Positions 15,037 through 28,900 of a DNA stretch of 64,000 nucleotides are shown in pieces; the first letter of the stretch is position 1, and every line of letters begins with the position of its first letter. Origin of the DNA: Aspidiotus rigidus. Lineage: Eukaryota; Arthropoda; Insecta; Hemiptera; Diaspididae. Below the pieces are notes generated by a model. It ran no database searches. It was given only the letters and a program-made list of their open reading frames with translations, and was not told the DNA's origin. Location of the stretch: NCBI GenBank assembly GCA_035079385.1, contig JAVHKY010000030.1, positions 6,487,001 to 6,551,000 of the forward strand, in the 5' to 3' direction. The position numbers were made by a program, and so were the translations under genes.

Positions 15037-16663
15037 TTATTTGAACCATATATTCCATGAAACTTTTTTGAACCATATATTCCATGAACATTTTTTGAAC
15101 CAAATATTCCATGAATCACATTTTTGGCCACAAATCGCTAACCGTTCGAGATAGGTTAAAAATTCAAACGGCGTTGGATCGAGGGCGTCGAGACACACCT
15201 TGAACACCTTATTTGAACCATATATTCCATGAACCTTTTTTGAACCATATATTACATGAACATTTTTTGAACCAATGAATCACATTTTTGGCCACAAATC
15301 GCTAACCGTTTGAGATAGGTTAAAAATTCAAACGGCGTTGGATCGAGGGCGTCGAGACACACCTTGAACTCCTTATTTGAACCATATATTCCACGAACCT
15401 TTTTTGAACCATATATTCCATGAACATTTTTTGAACCAAATATTCCATGAATCACATTTTTGGCCAGAAATCGCTAACCGTTCGAGATAGGTTGAAAATT
15501 CAAACAGCGATGCATCGAGGGTGTCCAGACGCACCTTGAACACCTTATTTGAACCATATATTCCACGAACCTCTTTTGAACCATATATTCCATGAACATT
15601 TTTTGAACCAAATATTCCATGAATCACATTTTTGGCCACAAATCGCTAACCGTTCGAGATGGGTTAAAAACTCAAACGGCATTGGATCAAGGGCGTCGAG
15701 ACGAACCTTGAACACCTTATTTGAACCATATATTCCACGAACCTTTTTTGAACCATATATTCCATGAACATTTTTTGAACCAAATATTCCATGAATCACA
15801 TTTTGCGCCACAAATCGCTAACCGTTCGAGATAGATTAAAAATTCAAACGGCATTGGATCGAGGGCGTCGAGACGCACCTTGAACACCTTATTTGAACCA
15901 TATATTCCATGAACCTTTTTTGAACCATATATTACATGAACATTTTTTGAACCAATGAATCACATTTTTGGCCACAAATCGCTAACCGTTCGAGATAGGT
16001 TAAAAATTCAAACGGCGTTGGATCGAGGGCGTCGAGACACACCTTGAACTCCTTATTTGAACCATATATTCCACGAACCTTTTTTGAACCATATATTCCA
16101 TGAACATTTTTTGAACCAAATATTCCATGAATCACATTTTTGGCCACAAATCGCTAACCGTTCGAGATAGGTTGAAAATTCAAACGGTGATGCATCGAGG
16201 GAGTCCAGACGCACCTTGAACACCTTATTTGAACCATATATTCCACGAACCTCTTTTGAACCATATATTCCATGAACATTTTTTGAACCAAATATTCCAT
16301 GAATCACATTTTTGGCCACAAATCGCTAACCGTTCGAGATGGGTTAAAATCTCAAACGGCGTTGGATCGAGGGCGTCGAGATACACCTTGAACTCCTTAT
16401 TTGAACCATATATTCCACGAACCTTTTTTGAACCATATATTCCATGAACATTTTTTGAACCAAATATTCCATGAATCATATTTTTCGCCACAAATCGCTA
16501 ACCGTTCGAGATAGGTTAAAAATTCAAACGGCATTGGATCGAGGGCGTCGAGACGCACCTTGAATACCTTATTTGAACCATATATTCCATGAAACTTTTT
16601 TGAACCATATATTCCATGAACATTTTTTGAACCAAATATTCCATGAATCACATTTTTGGCCAC
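14400..16663. repeat. Overlapping satellite duplication, offset 1532 bp
   Basis: The series that begins with the 8-bp-deleted monomer at about 14400 recurs at about 15932 and runs in parallel to about 16663. An additional partial copy begins at about 15252, 680 bp before the later one. The lengths decompose as 680 = 3 x 172 + 164 and 852 = 4 x 172 + 164. This looks like successive unequal exchanges joining the 2717-bp and 1521-bp domains. Confidence 0.75.
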
Positions 16664-16912
16664 AAATCGCTAACCGTTCGAGATAGGTTAAAAATTCAAA
16701 CGGCGATGGATCGAGGGCGTCGAGACACACCTTGAACACCTTATTTGAACCATATATTCCACGAACCTTTTTTGAACCATATATTCCATGAACATTTTTT
16801 GAACCAAATATTCCATGAATCACATTTTTGGCCACAAATCGCTAACCGTTCGAGATAGGTTAAAAATTCAAACGGCGTTGGATCGAGGGCGTCGAGACAC
16901 ACCTTGAACACC

Positions 16913-19900
16913 TTATTTGAACCATATATTCCACGAACCTTTTTTGAACCATATATTCCATGAACATTTTTTGAACCAAATATTCCATGAATCACATTTT
17001 TGGCCACAAATCGCTAACCGTTCGAGATGGGTTAAAATCTCAAACGGCATTGGATCAAGGGCGTCGAGACGAACCTTGAACACCTTATTTGAACCATATA
17101 TTCCACGAACCTTTTTTGAACCATATATTCCATGAACATTTTTTGAACCAAATATTCCATGAATCACATTTTTGGCCACAAATCGCTAACCGTTCGAGAT
17201 AGGTTAAGAACTCAAACGGCGTTGGATCGAGGTCTTTGAGACGCACCATGAACACCTTATTTGAACCATATATTCCACGAACCTTTTTTGAACCATGTAT
17301 TCCATGAACATTTTTTGAACCAAATATTCCATGAATCACAATTTTGGCCACAAATCGCTAACCGTTCGAGATAGGTTAAAAATTCAAACGGCGTTGGATC
17401 GAGGGCGTCGAGGTACACCTTGAACACCTTATTTGAACCATATATTCCATGAACCTTTTTTGAACCATATATTCCATGAACATTTTTTGAACCAAATATT
17501 CCATGAATCACATTTTTGGCCACAAATCGCTAACCGTTCGAGATAGATTAAAAATTCAAACGGCATTGGATCGAGGGCGTCGAGACGCACCTTGAACACC
17601 TTATTTGAACCATATATTCCACGAACCTTTTTTGAACCATATATTCCATGAACATTTTTTGAACCAAATATTCCATGAATCACATTTTTGGCCACAAATC
17701 GCTAACCGTTCGAGATAGGTTAAAAATTCAAACGGCGTTGGATCGAGGGCGTCGAGACACACCTTGAACACCTTATTTGAACCATATATTCCACGAACCT
17801 TTTTTGAACCATATATTCCATGAACATTTTTTGAACCAAATATTCCATGAATCACATTTTTGGCCAGAAATCGCTAACCGTTCGAGATAGGTTGAAAATT
17901 CAAACAGCGATGCATCGAGGGTGTCCAGACGCACCTTGAACACCTTATTTGAACCATATATTCCACGAACCTCTTTTGAACCATATATTCCATGAACATT
18001 TTTTGAACCAAATATTCCATGAATCACATTTTTGGCCACAAATCGCTAACCGTTCGAGGTGGGTTAAAAACTCAAACGGCATTGGATCAAGGGCGTCGAG
18101 ACGAACCTTGAACACCTTATTTGAACCATATATTCCACGAACCTTTTTTGAACCATATATTCCATGAACATTTTTTGAACCAAATATTCCATGAATCACA
18201 TTTTTGGCCACAAATCGCTAACCGTTCGAGATAGGTTAAAAATTCAAACGGCGTTGGATCGAGGGCGTCGAGACACACCTTGAACACCTTATTTGAACCA
18301 TATATTCCACGAACCTTTTTTGAATCAAATAGTCCTTGAATAACAATTTTGGCCACAAATCGCTAACCGTTCGAGATAGGTTAAAAATTCAAACGGCGTT
18401 GGATCGAGGGCGTCGAGGTACACCTTGAACACCTTATTTGAACCATATATTCCATGAACCTTTTTTGAACCATATATTCCATGAACATTTTTTGAACCAA
18501 ATATTCCATGAATCACATTTTTGGCCACAAATCGCTAACCGTTCGAGATGGGTTAAAATCTCAAACGGCATTGGATCAAGGGCGTCGAGACGAACCTTGA
18601 ACACCTTATTTGAACCATATATTCCACGAACCTTTTTTGAACCATATATTCCATGAACATTTTTTGAACCAAATATTCCATGAATCACATTTTTGGCCAC
18701 AAATCGCTAACCGTTCGAGATAGGTTAAGAACTCAAACGGCGTTGGATCGAGGTCTTTGAGACGCACCATGAACACCTTATTTGAACCATATATTCCACG
18801 AACCTTTTTTGAACCATGTATTCCATGAACATTTTTTGAACCAAATATTCCATGAATCACAATTTTGGCCACAAATCGCTAACCGTTCGAGATAGGTTAA
18901 AAATTCAAACGGCGTTGGATCGAGGGCGTCGAGGTACACCTTGAACACCTTATTTGAACCATATATTCCATGAACCTTTTTTGAACCATATATTCCATGA
19001 ACATTTTTTGAACCAAATATTCCATGAATCACATTTTTGGCCACAAATCGCTAACCGTTCGAGATAGATTAAAAATTCAAACGGCATTGGATCGAGGGCG
19101 TCGAGACGCACCTTGAACACCTTATTTGAACCATATATTCCACGAACCTTTTTTGAACCATATATTCCATGAACATTTTTTGAACCAAATATTCCATGAA
19201 TCACATTTTTGGCCACAAATCGCTAACCGTTCGAGATAGGTTAAAAATTCAAACGGCGTTGGATCGAGGGCGTCGAGACACACCTTGAACACCTTATTTG
19301 AACCATATATTCCACGAACCTTTTTTGAACCATATATTCCATGAACATTTTTTGAACCAAATATTCCATGAATCACATTTTTGGCCAGAAATCGCTAACC
19401 GTTCGAGATAGGTTGAAAATTCAAACAGCGATGCATCGAGGGTGTCCAGACGCACCTTGAACACCTTATTTGAACCATATATTCCACGAACCTCTTTTGA
19501 ACCATATATTCCATGAACATTTTTTGAACCAAATATTCCATGAATCACATTTTTGGCCACAAATCGCTAACCGTTCGAGATGGGTTAAAAACTCAAACGG
19601 CATTGGATCAAGGGCGTCGAGACGAACCTTGAACACCTTATTTGAACCATATATTCCACGAACCTTTTTTGAACCATATATTCCATGAACATTTTTTGAA
19701 CCAAATATTCCATGAATCACATTTTTGGCCACAAATCGCTAACCGTTCGAGATAGGTTAAAAATTCAAACGGCGTAGGATCGAGGGCGTCGAGACACACC
19801 TTGAACACCTTATTTGAACCATATATTCCACGAACCTTTTTTGAATCAAATAGTCCTTGAATAACAATTTTGGCCACAAATCGCTAACCGTTCGAGATAG

Positions 19901-19954
19901 GTTAAAAATTCAAACGGCGTTGGATCGAGGGCGTCGAGGTACACCTTGAACACC
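16913..19954. repeat. Higher-order repeat, 1521-bp period (2 copies)
   Basis: Copies lie at about 16913-18433 and 18434-19954. Each contains in order the GGTTAAAATCTC monomer, the GGTTAAGAACTC monomer, the CATGTATTCC monomer, the CGTCGAGGTACACC monomer and the AATCAAATAGTCC short monomer. The period equals 8 x 172 + 145. Only isolated substitutions separate the copies, for example CGTTCGAGGTGGG at about 18053 and GGCGTAGGATC at about 19771. Confidence 0.88.
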
Positions 19955-20169
19955 TTATTTGAACCATATATTCCATGAACCTTTTTTGAACCATATATTC
20001 CATGAACATTTTTTGAACCAAATATTCCATGAATCACATTTTTGGCCACAAATCGCTAACCGTTCGAGATAGATTAAAAATTCAAACGGCATTGGATCGA
20101 GGGCGTCGAGACGCACCTTGAACACCTTATTTGAACCATATATTCCATGAACCTTTTTTGAACCATATA

Positions 20170-22980
20170 TTACATGAACATTTTTTGAACCAATGAATCA
20201 CATTTTTGGCCACAAATCGCTAACCGTTCGAGATAGGTTAAAAATTCAAACGGCGTTGGATCGAGGGCGTCCAGACACACCTTGAACTCCTTATTTGAAC
20301 CATATATTCCACGAACCTTTTTTGAACCATATATTCCATGAACATTTTTTGAACCAAATATTCCATGAATCACATTTTGCGCCACAAATCGCTAACCGTT
20401 CGAGATAGGTTAAAAACTCAAACGGCATTGGATTAAGGGCGTCGAGACGCACCTTGAACACCTTATTTGGACCATATATTCCACGAACCTTTTTTGAACC
20501 ATATATTCCATGAACATTTTTTGAACCAAATATTCCATGAATCACATTTTTGGCCACAAATCGCTAACCGTTCGAGATAGATTAAAAACTCAAACGGCAT
20601 TGGATCGAGGGCGTCGAGACGCACCTTGAACACCTTATTTGAACCATATATTCCACGAACCTTTTTTGAACCATATATTCCATGAACATTTTTTCAACCA
20701 AATATTCCATGAATCACATTTTTGGCCACAAATCGCTAACCGTTCGAGATAGGTTAAAAATTCAAACGGCGTTAGATCGAGGGCGTCGAGACGCACCTTG
20801 AACACCTTATTTGAAGCATATGTTCCACGAACCTCTTTTGAACCATATATTCCATGAATATTTTATGAACCAAATATTCCAAGAATCACATTTTTCGCCA
20901 CAAATCGCTAACCGTTCGAGATAGATTAAAAATTCAAACGGCATTGGATCGAGGGCGTCGAGACGCACCTTGAACACCTTATTTGAACCATATATTCCAT
21001 GAACCTTTTTTGAACCATATATTCCATGAACCTTTTTTGAACCATATATTCCATGAACATTTTTTGAACCAAATATTCCATGAATCACATTTTTGGCCAC
21101 AAATCGCTAACCGTTCGAGATAGGTTAAAAATTCAAACGGCGTGGGATCGAGGGCGTCGAGACACACCTTGAACTCCTTATTTGAACCATATATTCCACG
21201 AACCTTTTTTGAACCATATATTCCATGAACATTTTTTGAACCAAATATTCCATGAATCACATTTTTCGCCACAAATCGCTAACCGTTCGAGATAGATTAA
21301 AAATTCAAACGGCATTGGATCGAGGGCGTCGAGACGCACCTTGAACACCTTATTTGAACCATATATTCCATGAACCTTTTTTGAACCATATATTCCATGA
21401 ACCTTTTTTGAACCATATATTCCATGAACATTTTTTGAACCAAATATTCCATGAATCACATTTTTGGCCACAAATCGCTAACCGTTCGAGATAGGTTAAA
21501 AATTCAAACGGCGTTGGATCGAGGGCGTCGAGACACACCTTGAACACCTTATTTGAACCATATATTCCACGAACCTTTTTTGAACCAAATAGTCCTTGAA
21601 TCATAATTTTGGCCCACATATCGCTAACTGTTCGAGATAGTTTAAAAATTCAAACGGCGTTGGATCGAGGGCGTCAAGGTACACCTTGAACACCTTATTT
21701 GAACCATATATTCCATGAACCTTTTTTGAACCATATATTCCATGAACATTTTTTGAACCAAATATTCCATGAATCACATTTTTGGCCACAAATCGCTAAC
21801 CGTTCGAGATAGATTAAAAATTCAAACGGCATTGGATCGAGGGCGTCGAGACGCACCTTGAACACCTTATTTGAACCATATATTCCATGAACCTTTTTTG
21901 AACCATATATTACATGAACATTTTTTGAACCAATGAATCACATTTTTGGCCACAAATCGCTAACCGTTCGAGATAGGTTAAAAATTCAAACGGCGTTGGA
22001 TCGAGGGCGTCGAGACACACCTTGAACTCCTTATTTGAACCATATATTCCACGAACCTTTTTTGAACCATATATTCCATGAACATTTTTTGAACCAAATA
22101 TTCCATGAATCACATTTTGCGCCACAAATCGCTAACCGTTCGAGATAGGTTAAAAACTCAAACGGCATTGGATTAAGGGCGTCGAGACGCACCTTGAACA
22201 CCTTATTTGGACCATATATTCCACGAACCTTTTTTGAACCATATATTCCATGAACATTTTTTGAACCAAATATTCCATGAATCACATTTTTGGCCACAAA
22301 TCGCTAACCGTTCGAGATAGATTAAAAATTCAAACGGCATTGGATCGAGGGCGTCGAGACGCACCTTGAACACCTTATTTGAACCATATATTCCACGAAC
22401 CTTTTTTGAACCATATATTCCATGAACATTTTTTGAACCAAATATTCCATGAATCACATTTTTGGCCACAAATCGCTAACCGTTCGAGATAGGTTAAAAA
22501 TTCAAACGGCGTTAGATCGAGGGCGTCGAGACGCACCTTGAACACCTTATTTGAAGCATATGTTCCACGAACCTCTTTTGAACCATATATTCCATGAATA
22601 TTTTATGAACCAAATATTCCAAGAATCACATTTTTCGCCACAAATCGCTAACCGTTCGAGATAGATTAAAAATTCAAACGGCATTGGATCGAGGGCGTCG
22701 AGACGCACCTTGAACACCTTATTTGAACCATATATTCCATGAACCTTTTTTGAACCATATATTCCATGAACCTTTTTTGAACCATATATTCCATGAACAT
22801 TTTTTGAACCAAATATTCCATGAATCACATTTTTGGCCACAAATCGCTAACCGTTCGAGATAGGTTAAAAATTCAAACGGCGTGGGATCGAGGGCGTCGA
22901 GACACACCTTGAACTCCTTATTTGAACCATATATTCCACGAACCTTTTTTGAACCATATATTCCATGAACATTTTTTGAA
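20170..22980. repeat. Satellite duplication, 1740-bp period
   Basis: The series 20170 to about 21240 recurs at 21910 to about 22980. The first 199-bp monomers, with four 27-bp subunits, appear here at about 20979 and 21178. A one-base insertion (GGCCCACATATCG, about 21611) marks the monomer between the copies. The period fits 2 x 199 + 164 + 145 + 6 x 172 + 1. Confidence 0.78.
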
Positions 22981-25900
22981 CCAAATATTCCATGAATCAC
23001 ATTTTGCGCCACAAATCGCTAACCGTTCGAGATAGGTTAAAAATTCAAACGGCGTTGGATCGAAGTCGTCGAGACGCACCCAGAACATCTTATTTGAACC
23101 ATATATTCCACGAACCTTTTTTGAACAATATATTCCATGAACATTTTTTGAACCAAATATTCCAAGAATCACATTTTTCGCCACAAATCGCTAACCGTTC
23201 GAGATAGGTTAAAAACTCAAACGGCGTTGGATCGAGGTCTTCGAGACGCACCATGAACACCTTATTTGAACCATATATTCCACGAACCTTTTTTGAACCA
23301 TATATTCCATGAACATTTTTTGAACCAAATATTCCATGAATCACATTTTTGGCCACAAATCGCTAACCGTTCGAGATAGATTAAAAATTCAAACGGCATT
23401 GGATCGAGGGCGTCGAGACGCACCTTGAACACCTTATTTGAACCATATATTCCATGAACCTTTTTTGAACCATATATTACATGAACATTTTTTGAACCAA
23501 TGAATCACATTTTTGGCCACAAATCGCTAACCATTCGAGATAGGTTAAAAATTCAAACGGCGTTGGATCGAGGGCGTCCAGACACACCTTGAACTCCTTA
23601 TTTGAACCATATATTCCACGAACCTTTTTTGAACCATATATTCCATGAACATTTTTTGAACCAAATATTCCATGAATCACATTTTGCGCCACAAATCGCT
23701 AACCGTTCGAGATAGGTTAAAAACTCAAACGGCATTGGATCAAGGGCGTCGAGACGCACCTTGAACACCTTATTTGAACCATATATTCCACGAACCTTTT
23801 TTGAACCATATATCCCATGAACATTTTTTGAACCAAATATTCCATGAATCACATTTTTGGCCACAAATCGCTAACCGTTCGAGATAGATTAAAAATTCAA
23901 ACGGCATTGGATCGAGGGCGTCGAGACGCACCTTGAACACCTTATTTGAACCATATATTCCATGAACCTTTTTTGAACCATATATTCCATGAACATATTT
24001 TGAACCAAATATTCCATGAATCACATTTTTGGCCTCAAATCGCTAACCGTTCGAGATAGGTTAAAAATTCAAACGGCGTTAGATCGAGGGCGTCGAGACG
24101 CACCTTGAACACCTTATTTGAAGCATATGTTCCACGAACCTCTTTTGAACCATATATTCCATGAACATTTTTTGAACCAAATATCCCATGAATCACATTT
24201 TTGGCCACAAATCGCTAACCGTTCGAGATAGGTTAAAAATTCAAATGGCGTTGGATCGAGGGCGTCGAGACACACCTTGAACTCCTTATTTGAACCATAT
24301 ATTCCACGAACCTTTTTTGAACCATATATTCCATGAACATTTTTCGAACCAAATATTCCATGAATCACATTTTTGGCCACAAATCGCTAACCGTTCGAGA
24401 TGGGTTAAAATCTCAAACGGCATTGGATCAAGGGCGTCGAGACGAACCTTGAACACCTTATTTGAACCATATATTCCACGAACCTTTTTTGAACCATATA
24501 TTCCATGAACATTTTTTGAACCAAATATTCCATGAATCACATTTTTGGCCACAAATCGCTAACCGTTCGAGATAGGTTAAGAACTCAAACGGCGTTGGAT
24601 CGAGGTCTTTGAGACGCACCATGAACACCTTATTTGAACCATATATTCCACGAACCTTTTTTGAACCATGTATTCCATGAACATTTTTTGAACCAAATAT
24701 TCCATGAATCACAATTTTGGCCACAAATCGCTAACCGTTCGAGATAGGTTAAAAATTCAAACGGCGTTGGATCGAGGGCGTCGAGGTACACCTTGAACAC
24801 CTTATTTGAACCATATATTCCATGAACCTTTTTTGAACCATATATTCCATGAACATTTTTTGAACCAAATATTCCATGAATCACATTTTTGGCCACAAAT
24901 CGCTAACCGTTCGAGATAGATTAAAAATTCAAACGGCATTGGATCGAGGGCGTCGAGACGCACCTTGAACACCTTATTTGAACCATATATTCCACGAACC
25001 TTTTTTGAACCATATATTCCATGAACATTTTTTGAACCAAATATTCCATGAATCACATTTTTGGCCACAAATCGCTAACCGTTCGAGATAGGTTAAAAAT
25101 TCAAACGGCGTTGGATCGAGGGCGTCGAGACGCACCTTGAACACCTTATTTGAACCATATGTTCCACGAACCTCTTTTGAACCATATATTCCATGAACAT
25201 TTTTTGAACCAAATATTCCATGAATCACATTTTTGGCCACAAATCGCTAACCGTTCGAGATGGGTTAAAATCTCAAACGGCATTGGATCAAGGGCGTCGA
25301 GACGAACCTTGAACACCTTATTTGAACCATATATTCCACGAACCTTTTTTGAACCATATATTCCATGAACATTTTTTGAACCAAATATTCCATGAATCAC
25401 ATTTTTGGCCACAAATCGCTAACCGTTCGAGATAGGTTAAGAACTCAAACGGCGTTGGATCGAGGTCTTTGAGACGCACCATGAACACCTTATTTGAACC
25501 ATATATTCCACGAACCTTTTTTGAACCATGTATTCCATGAACATTTTTTGAACCAAATATTCCATGAATCACAATTTTGGCCACAAATCGCTAACCGTTC
25601 GAGATAGGTTAAAAATTCAAACGGCGTTGGATCGAGGGCGTCGAGGTACACCTTGAACACCTTATTTGAACCATATATTCCATGAACCTTTTTTGAACCA
25701 TATATTCCATGAACATTTTTTGAACCAAATATTCCATGAATCACATTTTTGGCCACAAATCGCTAACCGTTCGAGATAGATTAAAAATTCAAACGGCATT
25801 GGATCGAGGGCGTCGAGACGCACCTTGAACACCTTATTTGAACCATATATTCCACGAACCTTTTTTGAACCATATATTCCATGATCATTTTTTGAACCAA

Positions 25901-28900
25901 ATATTCCATGAATCACATTTTTGGCCACAAATCGCTAACCGTTCGAGATAGGTTAAAAATTCAAACGGCGTTAGATCGAGGGCGTCGAGACGCACCTTGA
26001 ACACCTTATTTGAAGCATATGTTCCACGAACCTCTTTTGAACCATATATTCCATGAACATTTTTTGAACCAAATATTCCATGAATCACATTTTGCGCCAC
26101 AAATCGCTAACCGTTCGAGATAGGTTAAAAACTCAAACGGCATTGGATCAAGGGCGTCGAGACGCACCTTGAACACCTTATTTGAACCATATATTCCATG
26201 AACCTTTTTTGAACCATATATTACATGAACATTTTTTGAACCAATGAATCACATTTTTGGCCACAAATCGCTAACCGTTCGAGATAGGTTAAAAATTCAA
26301 ACGGCGTTGGATCGAGGGCGTCGAGACACACCTTGAACTCCTTATTTGAACCATATATTCCACGAACCTTTTTTGAACCATATATTCCATGAACATTTTT
26401 TGAACCAAATATTCCATGAATCACATTTTGCGCCACAAATCGCTAACCGTTCGAGATAGGTTAAAAACCCAAACGGCATTGGATTAAGGGCGTCGAGACG
26501 CACCTTGAACACCTTATTTGGACCATATATTCCACGAACCTTTTTTGAACCATATATTCCATGAACATTTTTTGAACCAAATATTCCATGAATCACATTT
26601 TTGGCCACAAATCGCTAACCGTTCGAGATAGATTAAAAATTCAAACGGCATTGGATCGAGGGCGTCGAGACGCACCTTGAACACCTTATTTGAACCATAT
26701 ATTCCACGAACCTTTTTTGAACCATATATTCCATGAACATTTTTTGAACCAAATATTCCATGAATCACATTTTTGGCCACAAATCGCTAACCGTTCGAGA
26801 TAGGTTAAAAATTCAAACGGCGTTAGATCGAGGGCGTCGAGACGCACCTTGAACACCTTATTTGAAGCATATGTTCCACGAACCTCTTTTGAACCATATA
26901 TTCCATGAATATTTTATGAACCAAATATTCCAAGAATCACATTTTTCGCCACAAATCGCTAACCGTTCGAGATAGATTAAAAATTCAAACGGCATTGGAT
27001 CGAGGGCGTCGAGACGCACCTTGAACACCTTATTTGAACCATATATTCCATGAACCTTTTTTGAACCATATATTCCATGAACCTTTTTTGAACCATATAT
27101 TCCATGAACATTTTTTGAACCAAATATTCCATGAATCACATTTTTGGCCACAAATCGCTAACCGTTCGAGATAGGTTAAAAATTCAAACGGCGTGGGATC
27201 GAGGGCGTCGAGACACACCTTGAACTCCTTATTTGAACCATATATTCCACGAACCTTTTTTGAACCATATATTCCATGAACATTTTTTGAACCAAATATT
27301 CCATGAATCACATTTTGCGCCACAAATCGCTAACCGTTCGAGATAGGTTAAAAATTCAAACGGCGTTGGATCGAAGTCGTCGAGACGCACCCAGAACATC
27401 TTATTTGAACCATATATTCCACGAACCTTTTTTGAACAATATATTCCATGAACATTTTTTGAACCAAATATTCCAAGAATCACATTTTTCGCCACAAATC
27501 GCTAACCGTTCGAGATAGGTTAAAAACTCAAACGGCGTTGGATCGAGGTCTTCGAGACGCACCATGAACACCTTATTTGAACCATATATTCCACGAACCT
27601 TTTTTGAACCATATATTCCATGAACATTTTTTGAACCAAATATTCCATGAATCACATTTTTGGCCACAAATCGCTAACCGTTCGAGATAGATTAAAAATT
27701 CAAACGGCATTGGATCGAGGGCGTCGAGACGCACCTTGAACACCTTATTTGAACCATATATTCCATGAACCTTTTTTGAACCATATATTACATGAACATT
27801 TTTTGAACCAATGAATCACATTTTTGGCCACAAATCGCTAACCATTCGAGATAGGTTAAAAATTCAAACGGCGTTGGATCGAGGGCGTCCAGACACACCT
27901 TGAACTCCTTATTTGAACCATATATTCCACGAACCTTTTTTGAACCATATATTCCATGAACATTTTTTGAACCAAATATTCCATGAATCACATTTTGCGC
28001 CACAAATCGCTAACCGTTCGAGATAGGTTAAAAACTCAAACGGCATTGGATCAAGGGCGTCGAGACGCACCTTGAACACCTTATTTGAACCATATATTCC
28101 ACGAACCTTTTTTGAACCATATATCCCATGAACATTTTTTGAACCAAATATTCCATGAATCACATTTTTGGCCACAAATCGCTAACCGTTCGAGATAGAT
28201 TAAAAATTCAAACGGCATTGGATCGAGGGCGTCGAGACGCACCTTGAACACCTTATTTGAACCATATATTCCATGAACCTTTTTTGAACCATATATTCCA
28301 TGAACATATTTTGAACCAAATATTCCATGAATCACATTTTTGGCCTCAAATCGCTAACCGTTCGAGATAGGTTAAAAATTCAAACGGCGTTAGATCGAGG
28401 GCGTCGAGACGCACCTTGAACACCTTATTTGAAGCATATGTTCCACGAACCTCTTTTGAACCATATATTCCATGAACATTTTTTGAACCAAATATCCCAT
28501 GAATCACATTTTTGGCCACAAATCGCTAACCGTTCGAGATAGGTTAAAAATTCAAATGGCGTTGGATCGAGGGCGTCGAGACACACCTTGAACTCCTTAT
28601 TTGAACCATATATTCCACGAACCTTTTTTGAACCATATATTCCATGAACATTTTTCGAACCAAATATTCCATGAATCACATTTTTGGCCACAAATCGCTA
28701 ACCGTTCGAGATGGGTTAAAATCTCAAACGGCATTGGATCAAGGGCGTCGAGACGAACCTTGAACACCTTATTTGAACCATATATTCCACGAACCTTTTT
28801 TGAACCATATATTCCATGAACATTTTTTGAACCAAATATTCCATGAATCACATTTTTGGCCACAAATCGCTAACCGTTCGAGATAGGTTAAGAACTCAAA